Assembly: GCF_963422545.1 (NCBI RefSeq)
Contig: NZ_OY730259.1
Location: 8,738 to 72,737, forward strand
Source of the DNA: an uncultured Flavobacterium sp.
GTDB taxonomy: Bacteria; Bacteroidota; Bacteroidia; Flavobacteriales; Flavobacteriaceae
DNA length: 64,000 nt
Direction: 5' to 3'
Below the pieces are notes generated by a model. That model did no database searches. It saw nothing but the letters and a program-made list of their open reading frames with translations, and was not told the origin of the DNA. Below are positions 52,342-62,400 of this stretch, one piece after another; position 1 is the first letter of the stretch; the number at the start of each line of letters is the position of its first letter. The position numbers and the translations under genes are program-made.

Positions 52342-53469
52342 ATGAAACAGTATACAATTGTAATGTTATTGGTATTTATTTTGTCAGGTAGTGTAGTTTC
52401 TGCACAAGCAAGCCAGACTTCTATTATTATCGAAGATTTTAAACCTTCGGGAGTTAATCAGCCCGGACAAGAATATCCAAAAGTCAACTCTCAGGGTTAT
52501 GCGCGATTTCAAATTTTAGCTCCCGAAGCTAAATCTGTTGTAGTAAGTCTTGGATTGGGCGGAGCAAAAGGAGGAACTGTTCTCGCAAAAGAGGAAGATG
52601 GTTACTGGAGAGGTACAACTGCAGGTGCAATGGACGAAGGATTTCACTATTATCATGTAACTGTCGATGGCGGTATTTTTAACGATCCGGGCGCACTCAA
52701 CTTTTATGGTTCTACGCGTTGGGAAAGCGGTATCGAAATTCCGGCACATGATCAGGATTTTTATTCGCTGAAAGATGTTCCGCACGGAAATGTACAGCAG
52801 ATTCTTTTTCCTTCAAAAAGCACCAATACATCACGCAGAGCTTTTGTTTATACACCGCCAGGATATCATAAAGATAAAACGAAACAGTATCCGGTTTTGT
52901 ATTTACAGCATGGCTGGGGAGAAGACGAAACTGCCTGGAGCAATCAGGGACGTGTCAATTTAATCATGGATAATTTGATTGCAGAAGGCAAAATAAAACC
53001 ATTCATTATTGTAATGACTTACGGAATGACAAACGATGTTAAATACGGCGGTTTGGCAAGTTTCAAAATCGAACCATTCCAGACCGTTCTTGTAGACGAG
53101 TTAATTCCTTATGTTGATTCAAATTTTCGCACACTTAGTAATCAGGCAAATCGCGCAATGGCTGGTTTATCAATGGGAGGAATGGAAACACATAGTATTA
53201 CGCTTAATAAACCTGATGTTTTTTCGTATTACGCACTTCTAAGCGGAGGTATTTATAAACCGGAAGAAATTAAAGATAAATCAAAAGCTAAGCTGATTTT
53301 TATAAGTTGTGGTAGCCGCGAAAGACCGGAGTCTGTGCAAACTGCAGTAAAAAGTCTGAAAGATGCCGGATACAATGCGGTTTCTTATGTCTCTGAAAAT
53401 ACAGCTCATGAATTTTTGACCTGGCGCCGCAGCTTCAAAGAATTAGCACCGCTTTTATTTAAAGAGTAA
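52342..53469 (+). CDS. CE1-type esterase with N-terminal E-set/CBM48-like domain
   Basis: The 375-residue exported protein (signal to about VSA-QA) has an N-terminal immunoglobulin-like E-set domain (about 45-130, YARFQILAPEAKSVVVSLG to FYGSTRWESG). An alpha/beta hydrolase of the CE1/esterase-D type follows (about 145-375). Catalytic marks are YPVLYLQHGWGEDE, the nucleophile GLSMGGME (about 276) and His in NTAHEFLTW (about 355). This two-domain layout is common among Bacteroidetes feruloyl and acetyl-xylan esterases. It probably removes ferulate or acetate from arabinoxylan fragments. It is last in the GH97-GH31-GH43-GH8 operon. Confidence 0.88.
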   Translation: MKQYTIVMLLVFILSGSVVSAQASQTSIIIEDFKPSGVNQPGQEYPKVNSQGYARFQILAPEAKSVVVSLGLGGAKGGTVLAKEEDGYWRGTTAGAMDEGFHYYHVTVDGGIFNDPGALNFYGSTRWESGIEIPAHDQDFYSLKDVPHGNVQQILFPSKSTNTSRRAFVYTPPGYHKDKTKQYPVLYLQHGWGEDETAWSNQGRVNLIMDNLIAEGKIKPFIIVMTYGMTNDVKYGGLASFKIEPFQTVLVDELIPYVDSNFRTLSNQANRAMAGLSMGGMETHSITLNKPDVFSYYALLSGGIYKPEEIKDKSKAKLIFISCGSRERPESVQTAVKSLKDAGYNAVSYVSENTAHEFLTWRRSFKELAPLLFKE

Positions 53470-53487
53470 TGAATTATGTATTAATTA

Positions 53488-53522
53488 AAAAAAGGCTTCA
53501 TATATAATATGAAGCCTTTTTG
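53488..53522 (+). terminator. Rho-independent terminator after CE1 gene
   Basis: AAAAAGGCTTCATAT pairs with ATATGAAGCCTTTTT around a short AA-containing loop, with a T5 tail. It closes the GH97-to-CE1 operon. Confidence 0.85.
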
Positions 53523-53600
53523 CTGTTATTCTTTCTTGGAATGAATTTTATATTTTAAAATAGTATTCTCTGTTACTTTTTTTAGCTAATTCCATTAAAA

Positions 53601-53666
53601 TACAACATCCATGTTATTAACTGCATCAAATTTACTTTCTGTTTTTCTTGTATAGACTTATTTTTA
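53601..53666 (+). promoter_or_regulatory. Predicted HTCS-type promoter of the GH16 gene
   Basis: Half-sites start at 53601 (TACAACA) and 53622 (TGCATCA), 21 bp apart. TATTTTTA (53659-53666) begins 37 bp after the second half-site. This is the same geometry as the SusC2 and SusC3 promoters. The first half-site is weak. The leader to the GH16 start is about 170 nt, with no gene seen. Confidence 0.4.
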
Positions 53667-53836
53667 TGAAGAGTAATATTACTATTGATTTTGATCTAAT
53701 ACCTTCCAAATGTGCATTATAAAATCATTGCTTAGAGGGGCTGCTCTTCATTGTATAAGCAATTTGGATTGTGTAACAGAAATCAAAAATCAGCAGTGTA
53801 TTACAACTTTATAAACTAACATCTAAACCACAAATT

Positions 53837-54751
53837 ATGAAAAATTTAAGTAGTATTGCATTAATGCTAACATGTGTTTTAGGATTTTCTTCGTGCGTTG
53901 AAAATTCTGAAACAGAAAAAAAAATGGATAATACAAGTACAAATGTGAGTACTGCTAAAGTAGCCGGATCTCCCTGGATCAAACAATTCGAAGATACATT
54001 TGATGTAGGTTCTTCACTTTCGAAATGGACAAAGGTGCAACGTACGGATTATAACTCCAGATATTGTGATTACAACAGTTCTGTGCCTACAATACAATCA
54101 AGAGATGGAAGAGGCTGTCTGGAAATTAAGACTACAAAGCTGAGTGCAACTAAATACCAATCGGGATTTATTAAGTCTATTTATCAGTATACACCTGAAA
54201 ATAATACCGAATACATGCTGTCTGCTAATATTAAATTAGTGGCAATGGATGGAGCAAATTATAAATCATTCGCAGATACTTATGGGGCCTGGCCTGCTTT
54301 CTGGACTGTTCAGGAAAATGGATGGCCTACACATGGAGAAATTGATATTATGGAAGGGTATTCTTTTGCACCAAATGCATCTCGTTTTACATCGAATCTT
54401 TTTTATGGCACAGCTTCGGGTGCGAACCAATTAGGAAACGTAGCAGAGCGACAATATCCGGGTGGATTTAATGTAAACGGAAACAATGGATGGCATTTAT
54501 ATGAATGTTTCTGGAGAATGAAAGATAATGTGGTAACGGTAACTATAAAGGTCGATAATACAACAGTTTCTACATATACTAACAGTAGCGTATCTAACCT
54601 TAATTTAAATAAATTTGAGAATCATAATATAATTTTCAACTTGAATGTAGGTTCAAATGATTCAAATTTTATAAATCCTAATAAAATAAATTTATTTACA
54701 ACTGTTATGATGTGGGTAGACGATGTTACAGTATATAAGAAGCCGATATAA
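53837..54751 (+). CDS. GH16-family lipoprotein (beta-glucanase-like)
   Basis: The 304-residue protein has a lipoprotein signal (LGFSSC, Cys about 20) and a Ser/Thr-rich linker (about 25-45). The GH16 jelly-roll domain follows, with the active-site strand GEIDIMEGYS (about residues 170-179) holding both catalytic Glu and the intervening Asp. AWPAFWTVQENGWPTHG precedes it, and NNGWHLYECFWRMKDN follows. GH16 members cut beta-1,3/1,4-glucans, agars, carrageenans or xyloglucan; which applies cannot be told here. It stands alone behind its own promoter and between terminators. It is the one enzyme in the window whose family is not tied to xylan, so it may attack mixed-linkage beta-glucan that accompanies arabinoxylan in cereal walls. 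Confidence 0.88.
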   Translation: MKNLSSIALMLTCVLGFSSCVENSETEKKMDNTSTNVSTAKVAGSPWIKQFEDTFDVGSSLSKWTKVQRTDYNSRYCDYNSSVPTIQSRDGRGCLEIKTTKLSATKYQSGFIKSIYQYTPENNTEYMLSANIKLVAMDGANYKSFADTYGAWPAFWTVQENGWPTHGEIDIMEGYSFAPNASRFTSNLFYGTASGANQLGNVAERQYPGGFNVNGNNGWHLYECFWRMKDNVVTVTIKVDNTTVSTYTNSSVSNLNLNKFENHNIIFNLNVGSNDSNFINPNKINLFTTVMMWVDDVTVYKKPI

Positions 54752-54774
54752 TAAGAAATTAAAATTGAGATATA

Positions 54775-54868
54775 AAAAAACACCACTTTTTCAAGTGGTG
54801 TTTTTTGTTTCTAGTAGATTCTTAGTAAAAAAAAGAGACTGTCTCAAAAGTCAAGACAGCTCTTTTAT
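54775..54868 (+). terminator. Terminator after GH16, plus second hairpin
   Basis: AAAACACCACTT pairs with AAGTGGTGTTTT, followed by T tail (54775-54808). A second stem at 54832-54868 (AAAAGAG...CTGTCT with AGACAGCTCTTTT) follows 25 bp later and resembles the hairpin at 55165. Confidence 0.8.
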
Positions 54869-54902
54869 TATAATTATTTGTTTGTTTTTAATGTAAACTT
54901 AA

Positions 54903-55154
54903 CTTGTTTCTACAAATGAAATGTTCCTACGGAACAAAGAATATAACTTGTTATTTTTTGATATCGGGTTTCATTCCATTAGGAATGTTTCATAGGTAGA
55001 AAAAATAGAGGTCAGACACATTTACGTTCCGTAGGAACGTTTGATATGCCAGATTATTAAAAAACGATCTCAAAATCAAACGTTCCTACGGAACGTAAAC
55101 GATGATAATAATATAATTTCTACCTATGAAATGTTCCTACGGAACAAAGAAATA
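54903..55154. repeat. Cluster of GTTCCTACGGAAC palindromes
   Basis: Four copies of the palindromic core GTTCCTACGGAAC or its variant lie at 54923, 55024, 55081 and 55133, and a decayed fifth (ATTCCATTAGGAAT) is at 54973. The 24-nt segments 55021-55044 and 55076-55099 are perfect inverted repeats. The outer copies are direct repeats sharing TGAAATGTTCCTACGGAACA. The cluster lies between convergent GH16 and GH10 genes. It looks like an accumulation of REP-type elements; no transposase is present. Confidence 0.85.
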
Positions 55155-55164
55155 TGTAAAATAA

Positions 55165-55204
55165 AAAGAGGCTGTTTCACAACTTGTGATACAGCCTCTT
55201 TTTA
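55165..55204 (-). terminator. Bidirectional terminator at the end of the SusC3 operon
   Basis: AAAAAGAGGCTGT and ACAGCCTCTTTTT flank a loop containing CACAACTTGTG, itself paired. It lies directly after the GH10 stop (minus strand) and would work in both directions. Confidence 0.85.
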
Positions 55205-55205
55205 T

Positions 55206-56597
55206 TTAGTTTAAACCTTCAAGGAATCCGGTATGCGAACTTTTGATTGCAAAATTTGAATCATAAAGTAATGGCCAGTCATTTCCTGGGTGACCCATTT
55301 CATTGTTAAATGGAATCCAGGATTCATTATCCTTCATTCCCCAAATGCTTAAGGCGTATTTATTTGCTGCCGGAAGCGCATTATAAATTTTCACCATTTC
55401 TTTGTATTTGTCTTTTTGAGCTAACCTTCTTTCGTTTGTAAAAGTAGAGACATCATTAAATTGATTTACTTGAATATCTAATTCCGAAACATGAATTTTT
55501 AAGCCTTTTGACACAGCTCTGTTAAGATCAGTTTCTATTTGAGCTTTAGTTGGGCTTAAATAAGTGTTATGCATCTGGAAACCAATACCATCAATCACTT
55601 TGCTTGCTTTTAAATCATCTACAAGGCTAAAAACTTTATCTTGTTTTGCTATATTATTTGATGTAGCATAATCATTATAAAACAATAATAAAGATGTGTC
55701 ACCTGCTGCAGTTGCTGCATTTCTTGCCCATTGAAAACAATCTTTTACATAATTAGGTCCCATTCTTTTAAGAAAAATAGTATTTCTCATAGTACCGCCA
55801 TTGTCATCTACAGCTTCATTAACAACATCCCAGGATTTTACTTTTCCTGCATAATGCGTAACAACAGCCGTGATATATTTTTTCACTTCTGCAGCAAATT
55901 CGGCATCAGTACCAGAAAAATCTTTTAACCACTGTGGCACTGCATTATGCCATACCAGAGCATGACCGTGAACATTGATGCCATTATCATTTCCGTATGC
56001 CACAATTTTATCTGCTACAGTCCAGTCGTAAACACCACTTGATATAGAAATTTTATCCATTTTCATTTCGTATTCGGCAGAAATACTGCTGAATTCATTT
56101 TTCAAAATGATATCATAAGGGCTTCCGCTTGTTAATTGTGAAGATTTTATAGCCATACCGATAAAAAATGGGTTTGCTAATTTATTTGCTTTTACCTTTA
56201 AAAAAGTTGGATCTTCAGGAATACCGTTGGAACCTGTTGTTACAACACTAATAACATTTGAATAATCTGAAATTTGTGTTTCTGTTTTGGCTCTCACTCG
56301 GTAATAATATTGTGTTCCTCCGGTTAAACCTACTACAACTTCGTTTAAATCAGTAACCGGTTTTGCATTATAATTTGGCACAAAAGTGGTGAAATCCTGG
56401 CTGGTTGAAACATCTAAAAGATAGCTTTTTGAGTTGGAAACATAATTCCATTTTGCTTTAAATCCATTATCGTTTACATCTTTTGGAGCGTTTGCAATTG
56501 GTGTTTCTAAAGTACCAGCAGCTTCGTTGTCGTCTTTTGAGCAGGCATTTAGAAAAAAGACGAAGCAGGTCAGCATTAGTAAAAATTTAATTTTCAT
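55206..56597 (-). CDS. GH10 endo-beta-1,4-xylanase with FN3 domain, lipoprotein
   Basis: The 463-residue protein has a lipoprotein signal ending FFLNAC (Cys about 19), then an Asp/Asn-rich surface-export-like start SKDDNEA. A fibronectin type III domain follows (about 32-122, TPIANAPKDVNDNGFKAKW to YSNVISVVTT). The GH10 barrel is at about 140-460 with HGHALVWHNAVPQW, acid/base WDVVNEAV (about 259), nucleophile HVSELDIQV (about 371) and WGMKDNESWIP. It is last in HTCS2-SusC3-SusD3-SGBP-GH10, the conserved order of Bacteroidetes xylan loci, where this enzyme makes the first cuts on the cell surface. A hairpin at 56671 lies between it and the SGBP gene. Confidence 0.95.
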   Translation of the reverse strand: MKIKFLLMLTCFVFFLNACSKDDNEAAGTLETPIANAPKDVNDNGFKAKWNYVSNSKSYLLDVSTSQDFTTFVPNYNAKPVTDLNEVVVGLTGGTQYYYRVRAKTETQISDYSNVISVVTTGSNGIPEDPTFLKVKANKLANPFFIGMAIKSSQLTSGSPYDIILKNEFSSISAEYEMKMDKISISSGVYDWTVADKIVAYGNDNGINVHGHALVWHNAVPQWLKDFSGTDAEFAAEVKKYITAVVTHYAGKVKSWDVVNEAVDDNGGTMRNTIFLKRMGPNYVKDCFQWARNAATAAGDTSLLLFYNDYATSNNIAKQDKVFSLVDDLKASKVIDGIGFQMHNTYLSPTKAQIETDLNRAVSKGLKIHVSELDIQVNQFNDVSTFTNERRLAQKDKYKEMVKIYNALPAANKYALSIWGMKDNESWIPFNNEMGHPGNDWPLLYDSNFAIKSSHTGFLEGLN

Positions 56598-56670
56598 ACT
56601 GTTTTTTATTATAGAATATTCTTTTAAGGAGAATATCCTTATTTATAGTTATTTATTTGGTTTACTTTTT

Positions 56671-56706
56671 TTAAAAGAGGCTGCTTTTTATGACAACCTC
56701 TTTTTT
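56671..56706 (-). terminator. Hairpin between SGBP and GH10 genes
   Basis: AAAAGAGGTTGTCAT and CAGCCTCTTTT (minus-strand reading) form an imperfect stem with flanking A/T runs. It may reduce transcription into GH10 or work as an mRNA-processing/stabilising hairpin within the operon. Confidence 0.6.
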
Positions 56707-56731
56707 AAAGTTTAAATACAAAACCAATCAA

Positions 56732-57835
56732 TTATTGGTAACGAATTTTAATATTATCAAATTTTATTGCACTTGGATTAGGTGTATCTCCCTGAGCGAT
56801 TCCTACCTTAATTTCATTAATTTTAGATGGATTTATAGCCGCAGCTGTATTCGATCCAAAACCGTAATTATCTTTAAAATCAGCTATTGATATTGTTTTT
56901 GTAGCCCAGTTTACATCGGTGATTTTAAAATTATAACCATAGTTTACGCCGTCAATAGTATTTAACTGAATGGCAAATTGAGCACCAACAACATTTGCAC
57001 TTACATCAATATCTATAAAAGCTTTTGTAGCATCAGTATTTGAGGTACTTAGGAAACTGCTTCCTCCGCCACCGCTGCTTCCGTTATAACCATTGGTAGT
57101 TGAACCAGCCCAAACTAATGTGGTGTAATTACCTGTTGGACCACCAGCAGTATTTGTATTAAAACTATCTACGTCACCATAAGAAGTCCATGAGGTTCTG
57201 GCGCCATTTCCGTCAAAATCAGCCACAAGAATTACTGTAGCAAATTCGATTGTTTTTTTTGCCGTGCCTCCTGGTGTAGTAATTGCCAGTTCTGATCCTG
57301 AAACTGCATTTGAAGGTAAACCGATAATAATTGAAGAAGACGATTTTACAGTATAACTAAGCGATTTTCCTCCTAAGGTTATCGATGAAACATTATAAAA
57401 CCAAGTACCTTCAATTTCTAGTGGAAATCCCGGTGTTGCTACCGCCGGAGTTGTTTTTGTAATAGTAGGAACAGGCTGTAAAATTTCAATATTTTTAGTC
57501 AGCGAACCAGATGAGGTTATAAATGTAATAGGCTGTACTCCAAATCTGCTTCCTAGTTTTTCATCGAAGGGAATAGTGAAAATAAACGATTTGTCTGAAT
57601 TATAATTTGGATTGAAAGCGATATCAATTTTGTTATCCAGCGTAATCTTTTTTAATCCCTGTAAACTTTGGCCTTCGACTCTGACTTTATTTAATGGAAA
57701 GGCCTGATTAAGCATATCTCCGGGTTCAGCAACCATAGCATCTACATTTGCAGGAACCGCATCGTCATTTTGGCAAGCTGTAAAAGAAGCCAATGCGAAA
57801 AGAATTAGAATTCTATATTTTATTTTATTGATCAT
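56732..57835 (-). CDS. Surface glycan-binding lipoprotein with IPT/TIG-like domains
   Basis: The 367-residue lipoprotein (LASFTAC, Cys about 21) has no enzyme motif. The N-terminal part holds two or more immunoglobulin-like IPT/TIG repeats (about 35-200, GQSLQGLKKITLDNK, PAVATPGFPLEIEGTWF, ITLGGKSLSY). The C-terminal third (about 200-367), with the Gly/Ser-rich NGYNGSSGGGGSS and NWATKTISIADFKDNYGFG, looks like the beta-sandwich binding domain of Bacteroidetes surface glycan-binding proteins downstream of SusD. It is 9 bp after SusD3. The role is probably xylan capture at the surface together with SusD3. It corresponds to the unknown gene of the susC-susD-unk-GH10 cassette. Confidence 0.82.
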   Translation of the reverse strand: MINKIKYRILILFALASFTACQNDDAVPANVDAMVAEPGDMLNQAFPLNKVRVEGQSLQGLKKITLDNKIDIAFNPNYNSDKSFIFTIPFDEKLGSRFGVQPITFITSSGSLTKNIEILQPVPTITKTTPAVATPGFPLEIEGTWFYNVSSITLGGKSLSYTVKSSSSIIIGLPSNAVSGSELAITTPGGTAKKTIEFATVILVADFDGNGARTSWTSYGDVDSFNTNTAGGPTGNYTTLVWAGSTTNGYNGSSGGGGSSFLSTSNTDATKAFIDIDVSANVVGAQFAIQLNTIDGVNYGYNFKITDVNWATKTISIADFKDNYGFGSNTAAAINPSKINEIKVGIAQGDTPNPSAIKFDNIKIRYQ

Positions 57836-57843
57836 AGTATAAG

Positions 57844-59367
57844 TTAATTAAAGTTAAAAGGAACCGGCGGTTCTAATAAAGATGGATTAGTATCAATAGC
57901 AGACTGTGGTAATGGCAGTTCAAAATAATTGCTTCCCGGAGTTATTTTTCTGGAAACCAAAACTGTTCTGGCATCATCAGAATAAAAACCAACTTCCTGC
58001 TGCGAAATAATTGCTGTTGCTTCTGACAGACCGCGGCGTTTTAAATCAAAGAAATACTGTCCTTCAAGTGCAAATTCAACTCTTCTTTCATTAAACAAAT
58101 CGTCTCTTGTTAGTACAGTTTTAGCTGGTAATCCGGCTCTTGATCTTACTTGGTTAAATGAACTTAAAGCAGCTGCAGAAGTTGTAGAACTGGCTCCTGC
58201 CAAAATTGCTTCAGAATTCATTAGTAAAACATCAGAATATCTTAGTATGATTGTGTTTTGTGAAGTTCTCATAAAAAACACATCGTTTCTTTCGGCTGCA
58301 GAACCTACAATGTATTTTCTGAAATTAGCTGCCGTAGAAGAGTATATTTTTTTATACAGAAACCCACCTTGGTTTTTTAATAATTCAGGATAAAAGTCAC
58401 CATCAGTCATGATTGTACTCTTTTTTCTGGTATCTTTTGGTTCAAATCCATTTTGTAATGAGATTGAAGGAAGATAAACTCCCCATCCGTCGCCACCGCC
58501 TGTAATTCCTGTACCTCCGGGAACGATATAAGCCTGATTTGTATTTTGCGTTCCCCATTCTGTAGCAATAGCTTTCCATTGTAGGGCAAACATACTCTCA
58601 GCACTGTTATTATTCTCCGGACTGCTGAACAAGTTTCCGTAATCCTGAATTAAAGTATATTGATTTCCAATAATTGTCTGGGTTAAAGCAGCACATTCTG
58701 TATATTCATTTAAGGTTAAATGCACTTTTGCAAGAATCCCCATAGCAACATATTTAGTAACGTATCCTTTTTTTGCTGCTCTGTCAGGTAAATTTTGAAC
58801 AGCATATTCTAAATCTTGTTTGATGAATTTATAAACATCTGAAATAAGATTTCTTTTCGGTTGTGCTGCAGAACCTGCTTTGCTAATGATAGGAACAGCT
58901 CCAAAACTTCTCACCAAATAGAAGTAAGCATTAGCTCTCATGAATCGGGATATTGCTATAGCATTTTTATAAGATGCTTCTGGCAGTTCGCTCTTTCTGG
59001 CTTCTACTAAACTCATTAAATTATTGGATTGATCGACAACCGAAAATAATGAAACGTATCCTTCTGTCAGGATTGGGTTTTGTGAGGTTACCTGAGCATC
59101 TTTAAATTGCGAATAAGCACCGTCAAAAGTAAAAGCGTTACCGGCATACATATCACCTACAGCAATCAGGAATTTATCATTAAAGGTAAACCACGGTTTA
59201 AAGTATAAACTCTCAGCAATTCCGTCAAAAGCTGTAACTCCTTCAGGCAAATCGGCTGGCGTTAATTGATTTTCAGATGGTGCATTCAAAAAATCATCTG
59301 AACATGAAAATAAAGACAGCAATGGTATCAGCATTCCCATCATAAAAAGTTTAAAAAGTTTTTTCAT
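57844..59367 (-). CDS. SusD-like surface glycan-binding lipoprotein 3
   Basis: The 507-residue RagB/SusD family protein has the lipoprotein signal SLFSC (Cys about 22), followed by SDDFLNAPSENQLTPADLP. Family marks are ISRFMRANAYFYLVRSFGAVPII, LRYSDVLLMNSEAILAG and FNQVRSRAGLPA. NERRVEFALEGQYFFDLKRRG follows. It pairs with SusC3 (60 bp gap) to import xylo-oligosaccharides. Confidence 0.95.
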   Translation of the reverse strand: MKKLFKLFMMGMLIPLLSLFSCSDDFLNAPSENQLTPADLPEGVTAFDGIAESLYFKPWFTFNDKFLIAVGDMYAGNAFTFDGAYSQFKDAQVTSQNPILTEGYVSLFSVVDQSNNLMSLVEARKSELPEASYKNAIAISRFMRANAYFYLVRSFGAVPIISKAGSAAQPKRNLISDVYKFIKQDLEYAVQNLPDRAAKKGYVTKYVAMGILAKVHLTLNEYTECAALTQTIIGNQYTLIQDYGNLFSSPENNNSAESMFALQWKAIATEWGTQNTNQAYIVPGGTGITGGGDGWGVYLPSISLQNGFEPKDTRKKSTIMTDGDFYPELLKNQGGFLYKKIYSSTAANFRKYIVGSAAERNDVFFMRTSQNTIILRYSDVLLMNSEAILAGASSTTSAAALSSFNQVRSRAGLPAKTVLTRDDLFNERRVEFALEGQYFFDLKRRGLSEATAIISQQEVGFYSDDARTVLVSRKITPGSNYFELPLPQSAIDTNPSLLEPPVPFNFN

Positions 59368-59427
59368 AACTATTTTTTTAGGTTAACGATTATGAATCAT
59401 TAAGTTAAATGTGTTTTTTTATCAATC

Positions 59428-62400
59428 TTAGAATTCTAAATTCACTCCCACAGAAATTGTTCTAGGCACAGGATAACGTCCTAAATCAATACCACTTAGG
59501 GTTATATTTTGATCTAAATTTCCAAGGGCAGGGTCAAAACCGGTATATTTTGTAAACGTGTATAAATTTTGAACGTTTGCATACAATCTTACTTTAGATA
59601 TAAAAGAGTTATCGAATATCTTATTTGGTAAATCATAGCTCAAGGAAACATTTTGAATTCTTAAATAAGAACCATCTTCAACAAATCGATCCGAAATTCT
59701 GCCATTACCATTTGGGTCATTAAGCGTAATTCTAGGTACATCTGTATTTTCATTTACTCCGGCTTCAAATGCATTTAAAGCTCTAGTACTTACATTTCCG
59801 TATCGATCTCCAAATCCCGGATAAATACCATCAGTATAGTGACGGGTAAAGTTGTAGATCTTATTACCTTGACTTCCTGTTAAAACAACTGATAAATTAA
59901 AGTTTTTGTATTTAAAGTTATTTGTGAATGAATAAGTAAAATCAGGAATTGCATCTCCTATAGCTCTTTGATCTTTGCTGTCAATTTTTCCATCGCCATT
60001 AAGGTCTTTAAAACGAATATCTCCAACTGCTGTTCCTGCTTCCTGAACTGGTCCTGCAGCTAATTCAGCAGCATTTTTAAACAAACCATCCGTTACATAT
60101 CCATAAAATTGTCCTACTGGCTGTCCTTCTGTCGTTCTGGTAACGTTGTATAAATCAAATTGTACTTTTCCTAATAAAGATTTGCCTTCGCCTTGAAAAC
60201 GAGTCAATTCATTATTATATTTTGAAAAAATAATAGTACTGTCCCATGTAAAATTTTCAGTTACAATATTTCTTGTATTCAAAGTAAGCTCGATTCCTTT
60301 AGTTACAATTTCGCCAGTATTCAGGTAATAATTAAGGGCACTTTGATTCGATTCGTCATTGATTTGTTTTGTAAGGAAATCTGAAGAATTTTTAATGTAA
60401 TAATCAAAATCTAATTTCACTCTGTTATTAAGCATTCCTAATTCAAAACCAGTATTGAAAGATTTAAGAGATTCCCATTTAATATCAGGGTTTCCTAAAT
60501 TGTCAATTGTTGGAGAAACGCCTCCAAAAGGAGATGCAAGTAATGATAAAATAGTTTGATATCTGTTTGCCGGAATATTTTGATTTCCTACCAAACCGTA
60601 ACCTGCTCTAAATTTCAAGTAGTTTATGCTATTTGATAAAGGCTGAAAAAACTTTTCGTTACTAACTGTCCAACCTCCCGAGAATGATGGAAAATATCCC
60701 CATTTGTTGTTAGGTCCAAAGTTTGACGAAGCATCTGCTCTTAAAGAAGCTGAGAAAGAATATCTGTCAGAAAAACTATAATTTAATCTCGTAATATAAG
60801 ATGACATAGCCCATCTGCCAGAACCATTTCCGTTCAATGCAGTATCAATATCTCCAATGTTTAAGTTCGTGAAATTTGTATTTAAAAACGCACCCGTTCT
60901 GTAACCGCTTAAATATTCATATCGGCTTTCTTGTGATTCCTGACCTAATAACAAGGTAAAATTGTGCTGATCGTTGATCGTTTTATTATAAGTCAGATAG
61001 TTTTTAAAGTTCCAGTAATAACTTTGATCCTGTTGTTTGAATGATTTGTTTAAAAGTTCAGATACATTTCCTAAAGTATATTTAGGTACAAAAGTGGCAC
61101 TTTTTGAAAAATTCAAATCATATCCTAATTCTGTTCTAAAAACCAATCCTTTTATAAGGGTAAAATCAGCAAATAAATTACCATTAATTTTAAATCTTTC
61201 TGTCTTTGAGTTATTGTATTGTGCCAAAGCGATTGGGTTAGTTGCCTCATTTGCCGAAGATCCTAAACCACTAGTTGGTCCTGCAAAAGAACCGTCAGAT
61301 TGTCTAACCGGTAATTCTGGAGATTGTCTTAATGCGTTCATTACTAAACCACCTCTGTCATCGTTTCTTACTACTTGCTGAGACGATTTACTTACAGATA
61401 AATTATTACCAATTTTTAGCCATGATTTTACATTAGAATCTACATTTAATCGCATAGATAATCTGTTGAAATCTGAATTTAAAACAATTCCTTCCTGATC
61501 AAAATAATTTAAAGAGGTATAAAAACGTGTTCCATCTTTTTCACCAGAGAATGACAATTGGTGGTTGTACATTGTAGCGGTTCTAAAAAGTTCATCCTGC
61601 CAGTTTGTTCCATTACCTAATAAATCAGGCTTTTGATATTGATAAGGAATAGGCTCACCATTTAATTTGAAAATTTTTGCCTGATATTTAGCATATTGAG
61701 GTAAGTTTAAAACATCAACAGTATTGGTTACTTGTTGTGTACCTAAATACGTTTCGTATGCAAATTTTGATTTTCCTTTTTTTCCTTTTTTAGTTGTAAT
61801 CAAAACAACACCATTTGCTCCATTTGAACCATATATTGCTGTTGCCGATGCATCTTTTAGAATATCAATAGTTTCAATGTCTGAGATATTCAAACCAGAC
61901 AAAGCAGAGTTCTTAGTTTGTCCGCTTCCTCCACCTAAAGCACTGAATGAAAATGAGTCGTTGTTTTTATCAGCAAAAACCGGTGTTCCGTCAATAACAT
62001 ATAATGGTTCGTTACCATTAATAGAAGTAATTCCTCTAATTTGTACTGAGATTCCACCTCCGGGTGTACCTGAATTTTGAGTAACGTTTACACCTGCAGC
62101 TTTACCTACAAGAGCCTGATCGATAGAGACAAAAGGCTTGTCCTGAATTTCAGAAGCTTTAATAGAAGAAACTGCACCATTGATATCTTTTCTTTTAGAA
62201 GTTCCGTATCCTATAACAACTACTTCATTTAATTTTTCCAGATCATTAATCATAACCACCTGCATTACTGATTTTGTATTTGCCGGTAATGATAAATTTT
62301 TATATCCTACATAACTAAAAAGCAATATAGCTTTTGATTCTACATTGTTTAAAACAAAACTACCATCAAAATCGGTGACTGTTCCGTTTTTTGTTCCTTG

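Noticed and set aside
61037..62080. Two plus-strand frames of 114 and 118 residues opposite SusC3
   Set aside because: Antisense shadows of the conserved SusC plug and barrel regions; no own signals.
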